Below, piece after piece: positions 6,199-10,834 of a stretch of DNA of 10,834 bases. Both the position numbers and the translations under genes were made by a program. The first letter of the stretch is position 1. Every line of letters begins with the position of its first letter. This stretch comes from an uncultured Oscillospiraceae bacterium (lineage in GTDB: Bacteria; Bacillota; Clostridia; Oscillospirales; Oscillospiraceae): contig CAADUW010000102.1 of the NCBI GenBank assembly GCA_900752285.1, positions 1 to 10,834 on the forward strand, in the 5' to 3' direction. Below the pieces are notes generated by a model. The model saw only the letters and a list, made by a program, of their open reading frames with translations. It searched no databases and was not told where the DNA came from.

Positions 6199-7038
6199 AT
6201 GAGACATTTGTTCAGTACCAAGCTGAAAATCATTCTGGTGCTGGCGGTGCTGATCACCGCCGGACTTTCCGTGGTCGCGGGACTGACCAGCCAGAGCGTG
6301 CCCGATCTGATCATTCAGAGCGCCATCGCCCCCTTCCGGGCCATCGGCTCCTCTCTGACCGACGCGGCGCAGAAGTACTATAGCTACATGTTCCGCTATG
6401 AATCTCTGGCTGCGGATAACGAGGAGCTCAAGTCCCAGATCTCGGAGATGCAGAACACCACCCGGCAGGCGGACGCCATCACCCGGGAAAACGAGCGGCT
6501 GCGCAGAGCGATCAACCTGCTCAGCACCCACGAGGACTACGAGATGACCGATGCCTACATCATCAGCTGGAGCTCCACCGACTGGTCCAGCACCCTGACC
6601 CTGAACCGGGGCGCCAACGCGGGCATTGCGGAGAACATGTGCGCCATCACCGCCGACGGTGAAGTGGTGGGACTGGTGACGGAGGTAGGCCCCAACTACT
6701 CCGTTGTCAAGACCGTGCTGGACTCCACGCTGGAAATCAGCTGCAACATTTCCTCCTCCGGCTACAACGGCATGGTGAAGGGCGGCTATATTGACGGCAG
6801 CGCGACTCAGCTGAAAATGGACTACCTGCCCTCCTCCTCCATTATCCGTAACGGCGATCAGGTGGTGACCTCCGGTTCCACCGTGTACCCCAGAGGCCTG
6901 ATCGTCGGCAGCGTGGTGGACGCCGGTTTTGAGGAAACGGGTGTTGCCAAGTACGCCGTGCTGGAAGCCGCGGCGGACATCCGCTCGCTGGAGCAGGTAT
7001 TCATCATCACACAGTATACCAACGATATTGAAGGCTGA
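6199..7038 (+). CDS. mreC: Rod shape-determining protein MreC
   Basis: 279 aa, typical length. MreC is a bitopic membrane protein whose extracellular part activates the elongation penicillin-binding protein. One membrane segment lies at about 8-28, followed by a coiled coil rich in E/K/R/L (67-108) and then the two-lobed beta domain (about 116-272). That domain begins with the recognisable LTLNRGANAGIAENMCAITADGEVVGLVTEV and later has NGDQVVTSG..YPRGLIVGSV. The ATG at 6199 follows AGGAGA by 5 bases. It is the first gene of the mreC-mreD-PBP2 operon; mreD starts 14 bases after its stop. mreB, usually just upstream, is not in the window. Confidence 0.95.
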   Translation: MRHLFSTKLKIILVLAVLITAGLSVVAGLTSQSVPDLIIQSAIAPFRAIGSSLTDAAQKYYSYMFRYESLAADNEELKSQISEMQNTTRQADAITRENERLRRAINLLSTHEDYEMTDAYIISWSSTDWSSTLTLNRGANAGIAENMCAITADGEVVGLVTEVGPNYSVVKTVLDSTLEISCNISSSGYNGMVKGGYIDGSATQLKMDYLPSSSIIRNGDQVVTSGSTVYPRGLIVGSVVDAGFEETGVAKYAVLEAAADIRSLEQVFIITQYTNDIEG

Positions 7039-7052
7039 CGTGGGGGAAAGCT

Positions 7053-7661
7053 ATGGCAAAATGGAACATTCCCTTCCTGAAACGGCGGCCGAAGCCGGAA
7101 TTCCGGGAGGACGCCGCCGGAAGCAGTCTGCGCAAGCTCCTGCACATGACCCGGCAGCAGAAGCTGACTTATCTGCGGTGGCTGCTGTATGTGGCGGTGT
7201 GTCTGGCGGCGCTGGTCATTCAGGATACCATCATGAGCCAGATGGCGATTCTGGACGCCACCACCGACCTGGTTCCGGCGGCGATCCTGCTGATTGCCGT
7301 CATTGAGAACTGTGAGATAGGCAGCGTCTTTGCCCTGATCGCGTCCATCGTCTACTTTTTCTCCGGCTCCGCCCCCATTCCCTACTGTGTGGGTCTCATT
7401 ACGGTTTTCGGCATGGGCGCGTCCATGTTCCGTCAGAAGTTCTGGCACCGCAGTGCCGGCAGCGTGATCCTCTGCGCCGGTGTGGCGGTGATCGCCTACG
7501 AGCTGGGACTCTGGGGCTTCGGCGTATTTCTGGGCCTGACCCGGTGGGATCGGGTGGTCTATTTTCTGCTTACGGGTCTCTATGACGTGGCCGTCATGAT
7601 CCCAATGTATTTTCTGCTTGCAAAAATCGGTTCTATCGGAGGTAATCAATGGAAAGAATAA
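7053..7661 (+). CDS. mreD: Rod shape-determining protein MreD (diverged, N-terminally extended)
   Basis: 202 aa integral membrane protein with about six hydrophobic segments (42-62, 68-86, 88-104, 110-126, 137-162, 167-192). This topology, size class and position between mreC and a PBP2 gene identify it as MreD; sequence alone is less telling, since MreD diverges quickly. The first 40 residues are hydrophilic and basic (KRRPKPEFRE...RKLLHMTRQQK), longer than the short N-terminus of typical MreD of 160-170 aa. The region before the ATG is G-rich (GGGGGAAAG at 7042-7050) but spacing is short. Its last 13 bases overlap the PBP2 gene, implying translational coupling. In the elongasome MreD partners MreC in controlling PBP2. 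Confidence 0.85.
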   Translation: MAKWNIPFLKRRPKPEFREDAAGSSLRKLLHMTRQQKLTYLRWLLYVAVCLAALVIQDTIMSQMAILDATTDLVPAAILLIAVIENCEIGSVFALIASIVYFFSGSAPIPYCVGLITVFGMGASMFRQKFWHRSAGSVILCAGVAVIAYELGLWGFGVFLGLTRWDRVVYFLLTGLYDVAVMIPMYFLLAKIGSIGGNQWKE

Positions 7662-9754
7662 GCCGGCTGCGGGCCGTGTTTCTGATCCTCATTTTTTCAT
7701 TTGTTCTGGTGCTGTTCGCCTTCCGGCTGTTCAAGCTGCAAATTATCGACACCAAGGGCAACACGGATAACACCACCACCTACGGCACCGTGACCACCGT
7801 CCGGGCTGCCCGGGGCGATATTCTGGACCGGAACGGCAAGGTTCTGGTGGGCAACCGTGCCAGCTACGACCTTGTGTTCAACCACTATGTTATCAAATCC
7901 GCGGATAACCGGAATGAATACCTGTATAACCTGCTGAAAAAGTGTGATGAGCTGGGGGTTACCCATACGGATCACCTGCCCGTCACCACCGAGCGGCCCT
8001 TTGTATACACGCTGGACGAGTATTCCTCCGCCTGGCAGCGGTACTTCCGTTCCTTCATGAACGACTGGGGGCTGGACTCCGATATTACCGCCCCGCTGCT
8101 GATTGAGCGGCTGCGGGTGCGTTACGACATCCCCGAGACCTGGAGCGACGAGGACGCCCGGGCCGTGGTGGGTCTGCGGTATGAGTTTGACCTCCGGGGC
8201 GTGGTGCCCCTGTCCAACTACGTGTTCATTGAGGACGTCACGAGCGACGACCTGTCCGCCATTCTGGAGCTGAACACCCCCGGTCTGATGGTGGAATCCA
8301 CCACCGTCCGGGAATATCACACCACCTATGCCGCCCACATTCTTGGCTCCATGGGCGCCATGGATGCCGACGACTGGGCAATATATGAGGATCAGGGCTA
8401 CTCCATGGACGCTCAGATCGGGCAGTCCGGCTTTGAGGAAGCCTTTGAAGAATACCTCCACGGCATTGACGGACAGCGTTACGACGCCGTTTCCAAGGAC
8501 GGCACCATCATCGAGCAGCGCTACGTGGACGGCAAGGAGCCCATTGCCGGCAGCAACGTGGAGACGACCATCGACATTGACATTCAGAAAATCGCCGAGG
8601 ACGCGCTGGCGGACGCCATGGACTCCTTCACGAACCCCGACCGGAACACCTCCACCTCCGGCGACGGTCTGGACGCACAGGGCGCGGCGGTGGTAGTCAT
8701 GAAGGTAAAAACCGGCGAAATTCTCGCCTGCGCCAGCTACCCCACCTATAACCTTGCCACCATGAAGGATGACTGGGACGAGCTGATCAAGGACGATCTG
8801 CATCCCTTCTTCAACCGGGCTTTCGGCGCGGCCTACGCCCCCGGCTCCACCTATAAGCCCAGCACGCTCACCGCCGCCATGATGAACGGCCTGTACCAGC
8901 GGGGCGAGATCATCACCGACGAGGGCGTGTTCACCAAGTACGACGGCTTCCGCCCCAAGTGTCTGTTCTACTCCTCCACCGGCGGCGGCAGTACCCACGG
9001 CGACATTGACGCCCAGTACGCTCTGCGGGTCTCCTGCAACTACTTCTTCTACGAGCTGGCCTCCCGGTGCACCTGGCAGATGCTGGACGAAACCGCCAAG
9101 GGCTTCGGCCTCGGTGAGCCCACGGGCATCGAGCTGACGGAGATCACCGGCTACCGTTCCAACCCGGACAGCAAAAAAGCCAACCATACCGGTGTCGACG
9201 CGGCATGGGGCGCAGGCGACCGTGTTCTGACGGGCATCGGTCAGGCCGAAAACCGCTTCACCCCCCTGCAGCTGGCGGTCTACGCCTGCACGCTGGCCAA
9301 TCAGGGCACCCGGTACAAGGCGACCTTCCTGAACCGGGTGGCGTCCTCCGACTACCGGACGCTGGTTTATGAAAATCAGCCCGAGATCCTCAGCCAGATG
9401 GACATCTCCAACGACTGCTACCAGACCTATCTGGAAGGCATGCGGGCCGTGGCGTCCCTGCCCGGCGGCACTGCCTCCAACTACTTCGGCGGCGTGAAGG
9501 ACGCCCCCGGCCGGAACTACCCCGTTACGGTCTGTGCCAAAACCGGTACCGCCCAGCACGCTTCCGGCGGCTCCGACCACGGCGCCTTTATCTGCTTCGC
9601 CCCCATGGAGGATCCGGAAATCGCCGTTGCCTGCTTCGGCGAAAAGGTCGGTCACGGCTCTTCTCTGGCAAAGGTTGCCGACGAGATCATCGAGTCCTAT
9701 TATGAAATGGTCCGCGCCAGCGAGACCTTCACCTACGAAAACAAGCTGAGCTGA
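7649..9754 (+). CDS. mrdA: Class B penicillin-binding protein, PBP2/MrdA type (elongation transpeptidase)
   Basis: 701 aa. It cross-links peptidoglycan during side-wall growth, anchored by one N-terminal membrane segment (about 9-27). The pedestal begins with VRAARGDILDRNGKVLV (51-67), typical of class B enzymes. The transpeptidase domain has all three active-site motifs: S400-T-Y-K (in YAPGSTYKPS), S462-C-N, and K631-T-G (AKTGTAQH). The linker between residues about 85 and 210 is long. GGAGG lies 6 bases before the ATG. The order mreC-mreD-PBP2 is the classical elongasome operon; rodA, the glycosyltransferase partner often next to it, is not present before the next gene. MrdA is preferred over FtsI/SpoVD because of this context and the absence of PASTA domains. 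Confidence 0.93.
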   Translation: MERISRLRAVFLILIFSFVLVLFAFRLFKLQIIDTKGNTDNTTTYGTVTTVRAARGDILDRNGKVLVGNRASYDLVFNHYVIKSADNRNEYLYNLLKKCDELGVTHTDHLPVTTERPFVYTLDEYSSAWQRYFRSFMNDWGLDSDITAPLLIERLRVRYDIPETWSDEDARAVVGLRYEFDLRGVVPLSNYVFIEDVTSDDLSAILELNTPGLMVESTTVREYHTTYAAHILGSMGAMDADDWAIYEDQGYSMDAQIGQSGFEEAFEEYLHGIDGQRYDAVSKDGTIIEQRYVDGKEPIAGSNVETTIDIDIQKIAEDALADAMDSFTNPDRNTSTSGDGLDAQGAAVVVMKVKTGEILACASYPTYNLATMKDDWDELIKDDLHPFFNRAFGAAYAPGSTYKPSTLTAAMMNGLYQRGEIITDEGVFTKYDGFRPKCLFYSSTGGGSTHGDIDAQYALRVSCNYFFYELASRCTWQMLDETAKGFGLGEPTGIELTEITGYRSNPDSKKANHTGVDAAWGAGDRVLTGIGQAENRFTPLQLAVYACTLANQGTRYKATFLNRVASSDYRTLVYENQPEILSQMDISNDCYQTYLEGMRAVASLPGGTASNYFGGVKDAPGRNYPVTVCAKTGTAQHASGGSDHGAFICFAPMEDPEIAVACFGEKVGHGSSLAKVADEIIESYYEMVRASETFTYENKLS

Positions 9755-9773
9755 AAAGGTCCCTTTTCTTTTT
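9753..9773 (+). terminator. Weak intrinsic terminator at the end of the elongation operon
   Basis: GAAAAG and CTTTTC form a 6-bp stem with loop GTCC, starting within the TGA stop codon and followed by five T. The stem has few G-C pairs, so termination is likely partial, and some transcripts may read into the lipoprotein gene 49 bases further on. Confidence 0.4.
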
Positions 9774-9783
9774 CGGGGGTCCG

Positions 9784-9792
9784 TGGTAGAAT
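9784..9792 (+). promoter_or_regulatory. Possible extended -10 promoter of the lipoprotein gene
   Basis: TG-G-TAGAAT is an extended -10 with five of six consensus bases. No good -35 is seen at 17 bases upstream, where the terminator T-run lies. Transcription would begin near 9799, 23 bases before the start codon. Confidence 0.35.
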
Positions 9793-9821
9793 GGGGGAAA
9801 CTACGGGAAAGGGATGGTTGT

Positions 9822-10598
9822 ATGAAAAGACGCTTAGCCCTTCTGCTTGCGGCGGTGCTGCTCTGCGGCTGCGCAAAAAAAGCTCCGGCGGCGGAAACGG
9901 ACACGCCGGAGACGGTAACCTCTGTCCCCCGGGCCACCGCATCCCTGCAGGAGCGGGAGAAAACCCGGATGTCTGTTTTCAGGGAAACGGTAGAAAACCT
10001 TGCCTATGAGTCCAGACTTCCCGACGGGAGCACCGTACCGCAGGGAACGGATTCCGCCTCTATGGACGGCAACTTTTTTGCTCTGGCGGATGTGAACGGA
10101 GACGGGGAGCAGGAGCTGATCCTGAATTTTCTGACCGGCCCCCCAGCTTCCATGAGCGGCTTTCTGTGCGGTTACGACGAAACGGCCGGGAGCCTTACCA
10201 TCGAGCTGCAGGCATTTCCGGCCTTTCGGTTCTACCCCGGAGGCTTGGTGGAGGCCCAGTTGAGCCACAACCAGGGGCTGGCGGGAGACGCCCTGTGGCC
10301 CTACACCCTGTACCGCTATGTGTCAGGGGCGTTTGCGGAGTTTGCTTCGGTGGACGCATGGGACAAAACCATGGGCCTGACAGACTACACCGGCACCCCC
10401 TTCCCGGAGGAAACGGATGCCGACGGAGATGGGATCGTGTATCTGGTGACCCGGGAGGGGCAGACCGAAGCCATGGACGGAGAAGCCTACGCACAGTGGC
10501 GCCGGGCCACCCTCGGCACGGAAGTCTCCACGCCGGTGACCTACTATTCCATAACCCGGGACAACATCCGGCAGGCTTTTGCCGATACGGAAGGTTGA
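9822..10598 (+). CDS. Putative lipoprotein with two calcium-loop-like motifs, function unknown
   Basis: 258 aa from ATG 9822. An upstream in-frame start exists at 9783, but the signal peptide begins at 9822 (MKRRLALLLAAVLLCGC), with AAAGGGA (9808-9814) 7 bases before it. The lipobox LCGC puts the lipidated cysteine at residue 17, so the protein is anchored outside the cytoplasmic membrane. The mature part has a low-complexity T/E/P/A spacer, then a globular region with ALADVNGDGEQELIL (D90 onward) and TDADGDGIVYLV (D199 onward). Both resemble the DxNxDG calcium loop of EF-hand, dockerin or FG-GAP-like proteins. I do not recognise a named family. Its position behind PBP2 might hint at an envelope role, but the terminator and separate promoter between them make this weak. 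Confidence 0.85.
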   Translation: MKRRLALLLAAVLLCGCAKKAPAAETDTPETVTSVPRATASLQEREKTRMSVFRETVENLAYESRLPDGSTVPQGTDSASMDGNFFALADVNGDGEQELILNFLTGPPASMSGFLCGYDETAGSLTIELQAFPAFRFYPGGLVEAQLSHNQGLAGDALWPYTLYRYVSGAFAEFASVDAWDKTMGLTDYTGTPFPEETDADGDGIVYLVTREGQTEAMDGEAYAQWRRATLGTEVSTPVTYYSITRDNIRQAFADTEG

Positions 10599-10613
10599 GG
10601 CAGCACCGCACAA
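10599..10613 (+). repeat. Isolated terminal motif of the repeat family
   Basis: GGCAGCACCGCACAA matches the ends of the element at 5909-6069 and the start of module B at 2884. It begins with the first base after the TGA stop, as the element after maf begins right after TAA. No matching opposite end is seen before the window closes, so it may be a remnant or one end of an element with different contents. Confidence 0.6.
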
Positions 10614-10648
10614 AAAAGCAGGAGAAGGCACTTGACCTTCTCCTGCTT
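10612..10648 (-). terminator. Intrinsic terminator for leftward transcripts
   Basis: A perfect 13-bp stem (10616-10628 with 10636-10648, 7-base loop) is followed, reading the minus strand, by a run of six T (10617 to 10612). On the plus strand no T-run follows. This implies leftward transcription entering from beyond the right edge, so the next gene may be convergent. Confidence 0.65.
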
Positions 10649-10653
10649 GAGAC

Positions 10654-10684
10654 TGTCAAAAAAGGGCTTTGCCCTTTTTTGACA
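10654..10684 (+). terminator. Bidirectional intrinsic terminator after the lipoprotein gene
   Basis: A perfect 14-bp stem (10654-10667 with 10671-10684, loop TTT) has the classical layout of an A-run, GGGC core, loop, GCCC core and a T-run of six. It should stop rightward transcripts from the lipoprotein gene, and by symmetry also leftward ones. Confidence 0.8.
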
Positions 10685-10709
10685 AAAGGATTGCAGTCTG
10701 CTGCGCGCA

Positions 10710-10738
10710 CGTCTTGTCCGCTGTAAGCGGACAAGACG
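10710..10738. other. Perfect GC-rich stem-loop
   Basis: This is a 13-bp perfect stem (10710-10722 with 10726-10738) with loop GTA. Outer bases GCTGC (10700-10704) and GCAGC (10746-10750) can extend it after an internal loop. No T-run follows. Its geometry (13-bp stem, 3-base loop) equals the stem-loop at 98-126, although the sequence differs. Confidence 0.6.
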
Positions 10739-10759
10739 CACACTTGCAGCCTGAGTTGT

Positions 10760-10792
10760 ATTTTCTGTCAGGTACACGCCCCGACAGAAAAT
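10760..10792. other. Stem-loop overlapping the start of the right repeat
   Basis: ATTTTCTGTC (10760-10769) pairs perfectly with GACAGAAAAT (10783-10792) around a 13-base loop. The right arm lies inside module A, while the left arm is outside the shared 58 bases. At the left copy (21-97) the corresponding upstream bases do not form this stem. Confidence 0.5.
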
Positions 10793-10834
10793 GATCAGAA
10801 TCCCTTTGCCGCCTGCGGGCGGCAAACTCTGCGA
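10777..10834 (+). repeat. Dispersed repeat module A, right copy
   Basis: These 58 bases are identical to 21-78 and run to the last base of the window, including the stem-loop TTTGCCGCC-TGCG-GGCGGCAAA (10805-10826). The rest of the module (the part matching 79-97) would lie beyond the edge. No gene is seen in 10599-10834. Confidence 0.9.

Noticed and set aside
7697..9937. 746-codon open frame on the minus strand
   Set aside because: It lies antisense to the PBP2 gene, whose active-site motifs are all intact. Its translation is Gly/Val/His-rich low complexity, typical of the antisense frame of a GC-rich gene.
1..10834. Circular molecule indicated by a terminal overlap
   Set aside because: The left copy of the 58-bp repeat begins at base 21, not base 1, and the 20 bases before it do not match the right end. 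The genes are chromosomal housekeeping types and another partial copy lies inside.
1..10834. Composite transposon or genomic island bounded by the end repeats
   Set aside because: No transposase, integrase or cargo-type gene is present. Elongasome, Maf and importer genes with uniform codon use look like core genome.

Overview
The window looks like a GC-rich chromosomal segment of a Firmicute, most likely a gut-type Clostridia (Oscillospiraceae/Ruminococcaceae-like). The evidence is strong AGGAG-type ribosome binding sites, Gram-positive-style lipoprotein signals, heavy use of CGG/CTG/GCC codons and a maf–mreC–mreD–PBP2 cluster. The family-level placement is inference. Both ends lie in copies of the same dispersed repeat, so the window may be one assembly contig that broke at repeats.

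Left part (minus strand, 2598 down to 177): a complete polar amino acid ABC importer, in the order lipoprotein binding protein, permease, ATPase. It has a near-perfect sigma-A promoter (2653-2681), a small leader hairpin, and a strong intercistronic hairpin between the binding protein and the permease. The ATPase and permease genes overlap by 17 bases.

Middle (plus strand): a 607-base divergent intergenic region (2599-3205) carries the two promoters and a composite repeat. It is followed by a U32-family protein with a central DUF3656-like domain (RlhA type) and then maf (nucleotide pyrophosphatase). Directly after the maf stop codon lies a 161-base MITE-like element with imperfect 17-bp terminal inverted repeats and a 4-bp CTAA duplication. 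After it come mreC, mreD and a class B penicillin-binding protein (PBP2/MrdA type), a tight cell-elongation operon with no mreB and no rodA in view.

Right part: a small lipoprotein gene with two calcium-loop-like motifs, then 236 bases of gene-free, palindrome-rich DNA. This holds a terminator for each strand, two further stem-loops and the repeat copy that ends the window.

The most unusual content is a modular family of short repeats. Module A (palindrome plus CTCTGCGAGG..TGACACGCTGA) occurs at 21-97, inverted at 2972-3018, and at 10777-10834. Module B (91 bases) occurs at 2883-2973 and inverted at 5980-6070. A terminal motif GGCAGCACCGCRCAA occurs at four places, two of them immediately after a stop codon. 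No transposase is present, so these would have to be non-autonomous elements.
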